Assembly (NCBI GenBank): GCA_963575745.1
Contig: CAUYUJ010016890.1
Coordinates: forward strand, 1-64,000
Reading direction: 5' to 3'
Origin: Prorocentrum cordatum
Taxonomy: Eukaryota > Sar > Dinophyceae > Prorocentrales > Prorocentraceae
DNA length: 64,000 bases
The notes under the pieces are model-generated. The model did no database searches. It had not been told where the DNA came from and saw only the letters and a list, made by a program, of their open reading frames with translations. Position 1 is the stretch's first letter. Each line of letters starts with the position of its first letter. A program made the position numbers and the translations under genes. Of this stretch, positions 18,070 through 28,119 are shown in pieces.

Positions 18070-18720
18070 GGTCATGCATGGTGAAGAAACCTCAGGCGAA
18101 ACGCCTGGCCGGCCCTTTCGACCGGCCTCGGGGGGCGACAGGGAGAAGTTACTCAGAAGGAACAGGGAGGAGGAGGAGGAGGAGGAGGAGGAGGAGGAGG
18201 ACCCCTTCTCCAGGCAACGGATCGGGAGTTGGCCAGCCCCGCCGAGGCCGCCCTGGCCAGGACTCGTTCTCCATGCCTGGCGGGCCGCCGTCTTCGTCCA
18301 CACCCTTTCCGCCCCTCGTGCCCTTGTTCCAGCGCGTAGGCGTAGCCCCCGTTGGCATCGACCCCCGTCTCTTGAGCCCCGACTTGGGCGCCTCGACGCG
18401 CCCTCCGGCCCTTCCTCGCGCGCAGTTCCTGCTGTTTCTGCCCCGCCCTCGGGCGCGGCGCGACCGCGCCTCTCGGAGCTGCGGCCCTACGTGTTGGATT
18501 GCGGGCGGGCCTGGACGGGCAATACCTCTGAAAGGCCGGGGTGCCACGCGAGGCCCCCGAAAGCGGCGGAAGAGCGGAGGGTGAGGGGTAGGGGAGGGGA
18601 CAAGCTAGGTGCGCTCGCGTCATATCTGACATCCTACCCCTCCCTCCCATCCTTTACCATGGCGAAGACCCCCTCTCTACTCGCAGTCGGATGTCGAGCA
18701 AGGCAATGATCCCGAAAGGG
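18070..18720. other. Unassigned DNA with (GGA)n and family N copy 2
   Basis: (GGA)n at 18,164-18,200. 18,220-18,480 is open on both strands, with an arginine-rich reading and no known motif. Family N (ATATCTGACATCCTACCCC and CCATGGCG) at 18,590-18,672. Confidence 0.5.
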
Positions 18721-18829
18721 TACGCGATGCATTGTAGAGCTCGGCATGGCATGGCGTAGACGAGCACCGCGAAGCGTAGTATCAACCTAGCATTGCATTG
18801 CATGCCGTGGCATGGCACGGGGAATGACG

Positions 18830-19260
18830 CCAACGCTGCAGCGGGAGCACGAGTCGAAACGAGCGGAAGCGCGGAAATGAGGCCAGCGCTGCAGCTGGAG
18901 CACGATTCGGAACGAGCGGAAGCACGCCAAAATCGGCCTGGGAGGCTTCCCGGGCAGCAGAAATTCAGTTTTCTCAATGGAGCTTTCTCAATGGAAAAAT
19001 GTGTATTGGAATGGCCTTTTTCGGCGCCGCCTCGGAACTCGATTTTCCGGCGCCGGCCGGAACCGGCTCCGGACCCGGCCCGGGCGCCGGCCCGAGCGCC
19101 GGCTCGGGCGTCTGGCCCGGGCGCCGGCTCGGGCGCCAGCCCGGGCGTCGGAATCGGCCCGGGAGGCCCCCCTGGCGCTGGAAGCAGAAATTCAGCATTT
19201 TCAAAAGAAAAATGTGTATTTGAATGGCCTTTTCTCGGCGCCGCCTCGGCCCCGACCATC
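18830..19260. repeat. Repeat family M with GGGCGCCGGCTC minisatellite, copy 1
   Basis: GGAAATGAGGCCAGCGCTGC and GGAGCACGATTCGGAACGAG, then CGGCGCCGGCCGGAACCGGC and an array of (C)GGGCGCCGGCTC variants at 19,060-19,150, then GCAGAAATTCAG...GAATGGCC. Same order at 28,120-28,500. Confidence 0.8.
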
Positions 19261-19486
19261 AAGTGGTTGCGTTATTAGAACAAAAGGTTTATTATTAAAC
19301 CCTGGCGAGGAGATAAGAGGCATCAATAAAACATAATGTTTTGTTTTCGCTGTTTAATCGCATGTGTTGTTGCATTTTACAAGCATGACGATTGCATTTA
19401 AAACATGTATGATGCGGTTTATGTTTTGTTCGCGTGTTCATTGCGTTTGCACCATTGTTTGTTTCCTCTTGCACGCGAAGCGCTGG

Positions 19487-21424
19487 TCAACCTTCACTTT
19501 CGATGAGCATCTGGTCAAACACGCAGAGCACCCATTTCGAGATCAATGAAACACCTAACGTTTTCGGGTGAAGCTTATCAGCCATGCTGATCAGGCGGCC
19601 TATCAAATCTTCGTCTGGATACGTCCACCAGAAGCGACAATTGCCCCAATATGGCATCTGGTCCTCGATGAGATGCAACAGCAAGTGCAATTTAGCAGAA
19701 AGTTTCCAGATCAGTAGATTTCTCGCATGAGCAAAGTTGGCCAGCTTCACAAACAATGAGGAAAACAAACATGAAACATCTGTCAGTCGCCTCTTCGTTG
19801 CATCCGTCAGAAACAGAGACTCGCGTGAAATTGTGCCGCAGAACTCGACTAATAGTTCGCACAGCCCCTGTGCCATGAGGTCGTGCTCTCCATACACAGG
19901 GTGATCGCGATCGCCGAATTGCCGCATCAACAAGAGGGCGTATTTCGCTAGATGCCTCGTTGCAGCTGCTTTCGCTTTGAGCTTTGCCCATGAACTACCA
20001 GACTCTTTGATTCGTTCCTTCTTCAATTCTCCCTGGATCTTCGATGTGACGCCTGCGGTCGCGCACCAGTCATTCAGATGGCTGGCAAGATGAGCCACTC
20101 CAAATGAACTGCGAATATTAGTTACATACCAAAATACTGAACCTATGATGTGTGACGCTACGCCTTGATCCATTGCGCGCAACAGATCCACGGTGACACA
20201 CTCTAATCGGAACCCCAGCACGCAAGACATCAGAATTGGCAATTGCAGGCCTTGCGAACGCATGTGCTCTCGGAAACTTTCATCTGCGAAGCGGGACGCG
20301 CGCCAAGGGGCACCTCTATCAACGCGAGTCCATAAACGGGGGTTGTGATTTGATGAAGAAGCCTGGCAGAACGGACACATTCGTCCTGAAGCTTGCCACG
20401 ATGGAAAATATAATATCTGCGTGTAGAACTCCCAATCTCCTCGGACCTGAAATAAACATCCCCTGAATCCACCACGCACTGGCGATCCGCCTCCGTCGAG
20501 CGGTCTTCGCTGCCAATCCAAATGAGGCGTTTCTCCAGATAGCAAAACATTTACCGACCAGGAGAAAGCACGGAGGATGTCGTCAAGCGCACCCTCGCAA
20601 AGTTCACTTTTCTGAATCACAGCGAAAAGGAATCTTCTTTGCATCGTCGTGCCGCGTACGATCAAGCTGTTCCAGTGAAGGGCGTACAAGCTGTTATTGC
20701 TATTGAACGCGCCCCCATCACCATGGAACCCCAAGGGAATTGCGTTTCCCCACCTGCATTCTGGTAAAAATTGATGCCGTTGCACGAATGGTCTGTTTCT
20801 CAATGAATCCCAAAATTCAAAACATGCTCACTCGCACGGACAAACCCTGCTGCTCCATATCTCAGGTCTGTGTTCAAATGCACATTGAAAAAAAAACGAT
20901 GTGGATACAGAACTGGCCATGGAGTCTGTGGGCCACCTGGTTTTGTGCGAATCAATATGTAGTCAATCGGAGGAGCGCCGATAGGCCAGCCAAACGTTTT
21001 TTTTTTTAATGTCTCTAAACAAGTTTCCACGCACTTGCCATAACCTCCTGATGCCGCTATTCGTTCAACGCCGCTTGCCCCTGATCGATGGGCACTCTGA
21101 GTCTCTAAACAAGTTCCCATCGCACTTGCCATAACCTCCTGATGCCGCTATTCGTTCAACGCCGCTTGCCCCTGATCGATGGGCACTCTGAGCTAACGAT
21201 TGCACCTGCACTGATGTGAGATCACCTTTTGCCCACTGCCGTTTTAGCTCGTCGTAGCGCGGCCCATTGCAGCCGTGATTATCGCATGCGCTGGCATCGA
21301 TGTCGGCTCGGCTCCTCCGTAAGGCCCCACATCCAAACCTGGCTCGGCTCGATTCTCCGTCAGCTTCGCCAGCATCACTCGGCGGGCTCTCCAATCTTCG
21401 CTTCAAAGAACCTCTCCTCGCCAT
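19487..21424 (-). pseudogene. Dinoflagellate-specific multicopy protein, frame-broken copy
   Basis: Belongs to a family of about 600 residues, unknown function, found in very many copies in dinoflagellates. Recognised from PPIDYI (after GWPIGA), PVLYPHRFF, PLGFHGDGGAFN, WNSLI, FLFAVI, RGDWEFYTQ, MCPFCQASSS, LECVTVDLLRAMDQGVASHI, KCKAAATRH-like KAKAAATRHLAKYAL and FWWTYPDEDLIG. The ATG is at 21,424 (MARRGSLKRR); stop at 19,487, a full C terminus. It is broken by a 90/91-bp tandem duplication (21,011-21,191), a shift at an A-run near 21,000 and another near 20,815-20,830. The 438-codon C-terminal part is intact. Not SL-tagged. Sequencing indels are an alternative for two of the breaks, but not for the duplication. 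Confidence 0.8.
21011..21191. repeat. 90-bp tandem duplication inside the 19.5-21.4 kb gene
   Basis: Copy 1 is 21,011-21,100 (90 bp), copy 2 is 21,101-21,191 (91 bp). They differ by one substitution and one inserted base in the AAGTT(T/C)CCA(-/T)CGCAC region. Because 91 is not a multiple of 3, the duplication shifts the frame. Confidence 0.95.
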
Positions 21425-21840
21425 CGGAAGTGCACATGTGAAAATAAGTGCAGAAAGCGGAAACACTGTCATCGAGTCAGAACTTGCGTTAAGCCGAAAC
21501 AGCTACGGACAGTTGGGGGGACGCGGGGTGGGTAGACGTTGGGGGTTGCACTTGTCAAGACGTTTACATAACTCTCAAGACTAGGCAATCGATTATCGCG
21601 CGGGCGTTGGAGCAAAAAACATCGCGACTCTGCCAAAGCCGATGACGGCATGAGGCCGGCGTCTGTTCCTGGCCCCAGGTCCCCTTGTTCCCCAACTACC
21701 CAGCGGGGATGTCGCACAAGCTGGTGGTTGCCTCAAACCCTAGGCCCCATACGGCAGGAAACACGAATGGCATTGATGACGACGACGACAACGACGACGA
21801 AGAAGAAGACGAAGACGAAGTCGACGACGACGACGACGAC

Positions 21841-21958
21841 GACGCCATCACACTTTCATCTTCCAGGCCAAAGCTCCACCATTCCGGAAGATGAAAGTAT
21901 GATGGGAACCGTGGGCCCAAAGGGAACCGTGTTATTTTGCAGACCTCTCCAGTCGACT

Positions 21959-21998
<40 letters not shown>

Positions 21999-22030
21999 AC
22001 GACGGAACGTAATTTACCCAACTTTGTTGT
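21841..22030. repeat. Repeat family V with hairpin, copy 1
   Basis: GCCATCACACTTTCATCTTC ... GATGGGAACCGTGGGCCCA ... TTATTTTGCAGACCTCTCCA GTCGACTACGACGACG. 13-bp perfect hairpin arms at 21,852-21,864 and 21,886-21,898 (ACTTTCATCTTCC). Flanked by (GAC)n at 21,776-21,849, 21,957-22,003 and 22,039-22,110. Confidence 0.85.
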
Positions 22031-22041
22031 GATTGCCGTTT

Positions 22042-22076
<35 letters not shown>

Positions 22077-22139
22077 GACGACGACGACGACGACGACGAC
22101 GGAGGAGGAGGAGGAGGAGGGGGAGGATGGAGGAGGATG

Positions 22140-22410
22140 GAGGAGTTGGGCGAGCAAAAGGGCCAGAGGCTTCTTGGATGCCTTTTGGAATCTCGTGGGA
22201 GATATCCTGGGCGTCTCTTGGATGCCTCTTGGGGCGTCTTGGGGGTCTCCTGGCGGTCCAAGGGGGCTCTTGGGCGTTTCGGGTGCCTCAGGGGGGCCTC
22301 TGGGGGCCGCTTGGGATCCCCTTGGGGGCCTCTTGGGGGCCTCTTGGGGCCACCATAGGGCCTCTTCGGGCCATCTTGGGGCCTCTTGGGGGCCTCTTGG
22401 TGGCCTCGAG
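22140..22410. repeat. Minisatellite family R, copy 2
   Basis: Tandem (T)GGGGGCCTCTTGG-type units, like 5690-6310. The flank 22,411-22,600 has TGATGATG and unassigned DNA. Confidence 0.75.
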
Positions 22411-22607
22411 ATGATGATGATGGTGGTGGTGGTGATGATAATGATGATGACGACGACGATGATGATGGTGGTTGTGATGATGACGTGTGGTGCTGTTTGC
22501 GTATCCCCATGTGATTGTCGCGATGTGCCTCTGCGTACCACGCTAGCTCCAGCGCTAAATTCCCACGCGGCGCATGAGAGCTATGCCCATGAGCAGGATA
22601 GTCTATG

Positions 22608-23615
22608 TCAGACTGGTGCGCCCCGAAGATCACTCATTTTCGTAGCCGTCTTCACCGCGATCTCCTTCTGCGAGCAGTAACCATACTTGACGAACCACTC
22701 GCGCAGCTTATCGTCCTTGTCGCGGCAGGCGTCGATAGATTCGACGACCTTGGTAACTTCCTCGGACTTGGTCTCGAAGATGGCCATCTTCTCAAGGATA
22801 TGGTTCAGCTCGGTTGTTTTCTTGATGTGCAAGGTCAGGTCGGCCAGGAACTGGACCTCGTAGGGGCGAGCCTCGACCGTCGCTTTGTTGTGGATCTGCC
22901 TGCACAGCAACAGCCTGTCCTGGAAATCCTTGGGGATACTGCTGCAGTCGCGCGTGACCTCGACCACGCGAATGGCCATGTCCGACGGGGTCGCCCCTGC
23001 CTCGACCTTCACCTTGACAGGTGCGCCCCCCGAGGCAGACGCTGAAGCCAGCGAGCCCACGCCTTCCGAGGTAAGACCACGCTTTTGAATCTCGGAGAGA
23101 GACTCCCCGTCGTCAGCTGCCTCGCTCTTCACCTCGATCCAGAACTTCTTGAGCTCCTCCTCGGACATGCTCTCCCAGTCGACTGGACCTGGCCACTCGG
23201 CATGATCTGGATGGGTTGACCCCGTGAGCACGTCGGGGCGGGCCTTCAGAAGCCCGCTCTGGCGCCAATGGTCGGCTTTCCGCGCGCCGACCTTGCCGCC
23301 CATGATCTCGTTAGAGCACCAGTAGATGTCGCGGCCCCTGCGTTTCTTCGCGCCGATCTCACGGGTCGTCGAAATGACGGCCGTCGCATCCTTCGGCCGA
23401 AGCTGGACGATCAAGAACTTGTCGAGGAACGCCTCCCTCTCCGATGGCGCGGCAATCTTGTCGTCTGGGTTGTGCTTGAGGTAGTGCTTCATGCCAGCCT
23501 CCACGCTCGCCACCTTCGCCTTGTCTGCGTTCGCGGTTGTCCTGCGGGCAAGCTCGAGCTCCTCAGCGGTGGGCACCAGCGCCGACAGCTTGCACTGCAG
23601 CGACTTCGGCGGCAT
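22608..23615 (-). CDS. Dinoflagellate-specific protein, SL-tagged retrogene
   Basis: 335 codons from ATG at 23,615 (MPPKSLQCKL) to TGA at 22,608, uninterrupted. Recognised from YLKHNPDDKIAAPSEREAFL, DKFLIVQLRPKDAT, GRDIYWCSNEIMG, KADHWRQSGLL and VDWESMSEEELKKFW, which match a repeated dinoflagellate protein family (F-L-x-K-F-L-V-x-Q-x-x-K-D-A ... D-I-Y-W). The C-terminal half has charged helices (ELNHILEKMAIFETKSEE) that may form a coiled coil. The start was chosen because an SL-like sequence ends 45 nt upstream; the longer open start (23,669) would translate the SL. Function unknown. No intron is seen, which fits retroposition. Confidence 0.75.
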   Translation of the reverse strand: MPPKSLQCKLSALVPTAEELELARRTTANADKAKVASVEAGMKHYLKHNPDDKIAAPSEREAFLDKFLIVQLRPKDATAVISTTREIGAKKRRGRDIYWCSNEIMGGKVGARKADHWRQSGLLKARPDVLTGSTHPDHAEWPGPVDWESMSEEELKKFWIEVKSEAADDGESLSEIQKRGLTSEGVGSLASASASGGAPVKVKVEAGATPSDMAIRVVEVTRDCSSIPKDFQDRLLLCRQIHNKATVEARPYEVQFLADLTLHIKKTTELNHILEKMAIFETKSEEVTKVVESIDACRDKDDKLREWFVKYGYCSQKEIAVKTATKMSDLRGAPV

Positions 23616-23642
23616 CAGCGAGCGAGCCGCTGGACAGAGTGA

Positions 23643-23680
23643 GAGCTCCAAAAATGAACCTGAAGCCAAAATGACTACGG
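23643..23680 (-). other. Degenerate SL plus relict SL at a retrogene 5' end
   Basis: 23,680-23,660 reads CCGTAGTCATTTTGGCTTCA G, 18/21 identical to the SL. It is followed by GTTCATTTTTGGAGCTC (23,659-23,643), itself a decayed SL core. This double arrangement is the same as at 3321-3359. Confidence 0.75.
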
Positions 23681-23701
23681 AAATGAAAGGAACCTGGGAT
23701 C

Positions 23702-23826
23702 AAAAGTGAAAAGTGAAACATGATTCACTTTTCACTTTTCACTTTTCACTTTTCACTCTTCACTGATTGATTCTTTCAGTGAAAAGTGAAAAGTGAAAAG
23801 TGAATCATGTTTCACTTTTCACTTTT
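23702..23826. repeat. 48-bp perfect inverted repeat of AAAAGTG units
   Basis: Arms 23,702-23,749 and 23,779-23,826 are exact complements, built from AAAAGTG/CACTTTT 7-mers around GAAACATGATTC, with a 29-nt centre. The left arm ends 21 bp from the SL relic at 23,680. Confidence 0.95.
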
Positions 23827-24425
23827 CACTTCTCCGCGCCCGGACTGCGGCCAGAGCCGACCATAGGAGGGCGAGCGAGAGAGGCGGAGGGCGAGCGAGA
23901 AATAGGAAGGATGGAGCGGGCAAGGGAGGGACGCGGAGGGGGAAAGCTCGCGCCACCCTGGATGCGACACGGACGGGCGACCATGCTGCTTCGGATGGGA
24001 CACGGATGAACGATCATGCCGCATTGGATACGGCGCGGACGAACGACCATGCCACCTTGGATGCGACGTGGACGGACTCTGAACGATCTAGGGTTCAGAA
24101 CTTCAACTCATTTTCTAAATCGTTTAGGTCATGAGTAAAATGACATTCACTTGCAGAACCTGGCGATTGGAGGAGTAGGGTCGATTGCCCTCAAAGCAAG
24201 CCGAGAGACGCATAGTATGATGATGTTTACGGCAATCATAATAACGATGGCTGCGACGATGGTAGCGTTGATGATGACGACGATTCACATTCGCTCAATG
24301 TTTCAACGGTTTTCAGCAACAGACTGCATCAGACTGCACGTCGAAAACAGATGAGCAGACTGCACGTCGAAACAGATGAGCACGACTGCAGCAGAATGCA
24401 CGTCGCATACAGCACCGCCAACACC

Positions 24426-25256
24426 TCAGTCCACATCGCCGAGGAGCTCCTCCACGGTGTCGGAAGATTCGGAACTCTCGAGGTCGTCATCATCATCGTC
24501 AACTCTGTCAGGCCTCGCCATTGCCTTGGCTCGCTTGGCAGACGGCTTGACCTTGGCTTTGGCCTTGCTCTTGCCCGCGGGCCTCTTCATGACGACGGAC
24601 TCCTTGTCTGATTTGCGCTTCTTGCCAGCGGAAGATTTGGCGTCGGCCTTCGGCGCCACAGAGCCCGACGCAGAGCCAGTCTCCTGCTTCTTCTTGTCCC
24701 CGAAGAGCTCGCCCTCGTCGACGCCGATGGAGTCGGGGTCGCGTTTGGAGACCTCCTCCGGGCACGGGGGCCCCCCGAATATGATCGCCTGCCCCTTCAG
24801 TTCCGACCGTCGCGGGGCCCACGTGTCGATGTGCTCCTTGCTTATCTCGAGGTCGAACTCCTGCAGCTCCGACTTCGACTTCGCGGCTGGAAGCTCCGAC
24901 TCCTTGACGCCCACGAACAGGTTGAGATCATCGATGAATGCCTCGATCGCCTTCTTCGTGTGCTCTGCAAACTCGCGGTCAATCAACGAGGCAAGCCACC
25001 CGCTCGCAGTGGTGCCCAAGTCCTTGAGAAGCCGGATCGTCTTCTCCGCATTGGCAGACGCCCCCGCGCACTCCTCGATCCCGTCGTCTGCGGGCGCCTG
25101 GGACTGAGGGGAAAAATCCTCGCGATCGTCGGTGGCGATCTCTTCAGGGCCCCTGGCCTGGCTCTCGGCAGCCCCAGTGGCAGGGGCGGCCTCATCCGCC
25201 AGGAAGTCGCCATCCTCCACCAGCCCGCGGCCACTGCCACTGAACATTGGCACCAT
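24426..25256 (-). CDS. Lysine-rich, acidic-tailed dinoflagellate protein, SL-tagged retrogene
   Basis: 276 codons from ATG at 25,256 (MVPMFSGSGRG) to stop at 24,426, no interruption. The SL-like element ends 40 nt upstream, which decides this start over the longer open frame from 25,424. N-terminal two thirds: acidic/Ala-rich with a helical part (KTIRLLKDLGTTASGWLASL, HTKKAIEAFIDDLNLFV). Then a basic block (GKKRKSDKESVVMKRPAGKS, KAKAKVKPSAKRAK) resembling a nuclear-localisation or nucleic-acid-binding tail, then an acidic C terminus (DDDDDDLESSESSDTVEELL). The family is unrecognised; I infer a nuclear protein. Confidence 0.65.
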   Translation of the reverse strand: MVPMFSGSGRGLVEDGDFLADEAAPATGAAESQARGPEEIATDDREDFSPQSQAPADDGIEECAGASANAEKTIRLLKDLGTTASGWLASLIDREFAEHTKKAIEAFIDDLNLFVGVKESELPAAKSKSELQEFDLEISKEHIDTWAPRRSELKGQAIIFGGPPCPEEVSKRDPDSIGVDEGELFGDKKKQETGSASGSVAPKADAKSSAGKKRKSDKESVVMKRPAGKSKAKAKVKPSAKRAKAMARPDRVDDDDDDLESSESSDTVEELLGDVD

Positions 25257-25296
25257 TGCGTTCTGAACAAGCGAGGGCGCAGCTGACTGGACAATG

Positions 25297-25317
25297 CTTG
25301 AGCCAAAATGTTGACGG
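25297..25317 (-). other. Degenerate SL at a retrogene 5' end
   Basis: Minus strand reads CCGTCAACATTTTGGCTCAA G, 18/21 identical to the SL with the last 14 bases exact. It lies 40 nt before the ATG at 25,256. Confidence 0.75.
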
Positions 25318-25548
25318 GGATGGTTGCGATGATGACGGTGTTTACGGTGAGTATAGCGTTGTGTTTCAAACCTAGTTGATACACCTGATGAGCTTTGGTA
25401 TTCTTTCGAGCCTCGTCCTGGCAAATGCGATGGGGCCCTGGTGGCAAATGCCGTTGTTGTTTGTGATGTGTTTTGTTTCTTTGGGTCTAAGCTCCATCAC
25501 GGCCGTATCACATAATGGGGCCGCTGACGATGATGGTGACGATGGTGA

Positions 25549-25793
25549 TGCTAACGATGATAAAGATGATGATAAGGATGATGATGATGATGACGATGAT
25601 GATGATGATGACGATTGTGATGATGATGATGATGGCTATTATGATTGCTACTACCATGATGATGATGACGACGACGACGCCATCACACTTTCATATTCCA
25701 GGCCAAAGTTCCACCATTCTGGAAGTTGAAAGTATGATGGGAACCGTGGGCCCAGGGGGAACCGTGCTATTTTGCAGACCTCTCCAGTCGACT

Positions 25794-25828
<35 letters not shown>

Positions 25829-26041
25829 CGACGACCGACGACCGACGACCGACGACCGACGACGACGACGACGACGACGACGAAGACTACGACTACGACT
25901 ACGACTACGACTACGAGGACAACGACGACGACGACGACGACGACGACGCCATCATACTTTCAGCTTACAAGCCAAAACTCAATCATTATGATGGGAACCG
26001 TGGACCCAGGGGGAACCGTGTTATTTTGCAGACCTCTCCAG

Positions 26042-26081
<40 letters not shown>

Positions 26082-26180
26082 ACGACGGAACGCAATTTAC
26101 TCAACTTTGTTGAGATTGCCGTTCACCACGACGACGACGACGACGAAGGAGGAGGAGGAGGAGGAGGAGGAGCGGGAGGA
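25549..26180. repeat. (GAT)n/(GAC)n tracts with family V copies 2 and 3
   Basis: (GAT)n 25,549-25,670; V copy 2 25,678-25,795 with a decayed hairpin; (GAC)n and (GACGACC)n 25,796-25,960; V copy 3 25,945-26,045, shorter; (GAC)n; then GTTCACCACGACGACG and (GGA)n to 26,180. 26,181-26,470 has no recognised gene. Confidence 0.85.
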
Positions 26181-26471
26181 GTAGAGGCGCTCGGGGGTCC
26201 TGAGGGTTCTCGGGCCGCGGGGTGCCCTCCTTCGGCTGCGCCTCGCCGAGGGCGTTTTGGGGGTGCCCGAATCGTCCCGAACACCACTTGTCGTTATTGC
26301 AGTAGCCATGTGTTTTGTGCTGTCGTGCGAAGGCTTCAATGTCCACAGACGTGGTGCGAGCAATGAAAACTACTGGCAGCTAAGTCGGCACTGAAGTCGA
26401 GCACTCGGCGTGCAGCCGAGTACTTCCTGAACCCCGCTGTCGGACGCACCGATGCGCACTTGCCCCATGCG

Positions 26472-27531
26472 CTACGTCGCCCCGACAGCATCCCCCCACC
26501 TTCGCAGCTCCTCGTGAGCAAGCTCCGCCGCTCGAAGCTTGGCTCGATCATCTGTCATCTCCTTCTTTAGCAGGGCCCTCTGCTTCGCGTATGTGGCGGA
26601 GAACACCCGATTCTCCATGACGGACTTCGGAATGCCGTGCGCGTTCTCTGGGGACCACGAGTCGTACTTTATCGTTGGGTATTTCTGCTTGGCCGCGCCC
26701 ACGTCGTCCTTGCCCTCGGTCGGTTTGACTGCCGATTCACCTGCGGGCGCATCATCTTTTTCATCTGGGGAAGTTTTCTTTCGCTTGCGCCTGCGAGGGT
26801 TTTTTTCCTCATCCTCTTGATCTTCATTGATATCTGGTTTCTGTTTACGCTTCTTCCGAACTGTTTGAGCTGCCTCGTAATCAGCTGGCGATGGCCCTGC
26901 AGGAGGGGGCTCTTCCAACGCCAGCTTCCGCAACACATCTGCTGATAATGGAGCGGCTGCTGGTTTCTTCTCTGGCTCCGCCACATCGTCTGCAGTTGAA
27001 GGTGCTGCCATAGCACAACCGAACAACGTAGACTCCAGGGCGTCCAAGTCGTGATCAACGACGTACTGATCAGAACTGGTGAGGTCTACCATTGGAACCA
27101 CTTTAGGCTTAGGCGGGACAATTTCGACATCGTTGAACTCTGTTTTTTGGAACTTTCGGAGGCGCCTTCGAAGTCTCAGTCTGCGTAACCGTTTCTGGTA
27201 CCTTATCACAGCACATGTCAATCAGAACTTGAAGCATAGGGTAACTCCTTGGCGTTGGCTTTTTGTATCTTTTCAAAGAAAACATTGTCATCAACATAAC
27301 TCGGAGACGATACACTCGTGCGTCGGCATCTGTCCAGCTCCACTTGAAGCCGTTTTTCACCAGCCAGCTGATGAATGAATCTCGGAGAGTACTCTGCTTA
27401 GGAACCAGCCCCCCTGTCTCTTCAAGAATCTCGATCAATATCTGCAAGTGCTCTTTGATAACCTGCCATTCTGACGTGAGCGAGTTTTTACTGTGATCTT
27501 TGAAACGTTCCAAAGCACCGTAAGAGAACAT
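26472..27531 (-). pseudogene. Dinoflagellate-specific protein with one frameshift
   Basis: ATG at 27,531 (MFSYGALERFKDHSKNS) begins a frame with FISWLVKNGFKWSWTDADAR, VYRLRVMLMTMFSLKR and LQVLIDMCCDKVPETV, which match a repeated dinoflagellate N-terminal domain (F-x-W-x-x-x-D-A-x-x-Y-R-x-R-x-M). Near a run of six A (27,143-27,148) the reading passes to another frame, EFNDVEIVPPKPKVVPM..., which continues 220 codons with basic (NPRRRKRKKTSPDEKDD) and C-terminal charged helical sequence (MTDDRAKLRAAELAHEELRR) to a stop at 26,472. A one-base indel in the A-run explains it; a sequencing error is possible. No SL relic was found upstream. Confidence 0.65.
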
Positions 27532-27843
27532 GTTGCTGCAGGAATGTGACGTGAGAAAATACGATGTGCAACTTCCTCGTCTAAGTCGGCTTTCTTGGCT
27601 CTCAGCCGGACTGCCACTGAACCGAAACAGCTGCGGGAGAAGAGTGAATAATTTTGGACGGTAGGATATTGCAGCATCGAACCTTGTGGGGCAACGGGCT
27701 CGCGAGCCGCGTGCACATGGCACCGCCTCTTCAAATTCCGTGTTGCCGTGAGAGAGGATCAGTTGAAGTGACCTGTGAAAACGGGGGCAGGGGGATGAGT
27801 AGGACAACAATAATGCCAAAATGCCGTGACGATCTCGTGGTTT

Positions 27844-28025
27844 GTGAGCCCACCCCCGCGCCGACCAACTCGAGGCCACCAGGCTTGTAAGTGAGTCCCC
27901 CCGCCCCGACCAACCGAGGCCACTCGGCTTGTAAGGGAGTCCCCCCGCCCGACCAATCAAGGCCATCAACCTTGTCAGTGAGTTAACCCCCTCCCGACCA
28001 GTGAAGGCAACCATGTAAGTGAGCA
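27844..28025 (+). repeat. About 43-bp tandem repeat starting with 5' splice-site-like GTAAGTGAG
   Basis: Five unit starts at 27,844 (GTGAGCCCA), 27,887 (GTAAGTGAG), 27,931 (GTAAGGGAG), 27,974 (GTCAGTGAG) and 28,015 (GTAAGTGAG), with CCCCCCGCCCCGACCAACCG and AGGCCACxxGGCTT between them. Confidence 0.85.
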
Positions 28026-28119
28026 TGCACGGATTATGTGTTATTTCGGTTGGTAATGTTTTATGTTGGCGCGGTTGCTTGAAATTAAACCACGGCTGTA
28101 ATATCAAGAGACGTCTGAT

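Noticed and set aside
27800-27830. Possible fourth SL relic (GCATTTTGGC core, minus strand)
   Set aside because: Only the central 10 bases match, and it is about 280 nt upstream of the ATG.
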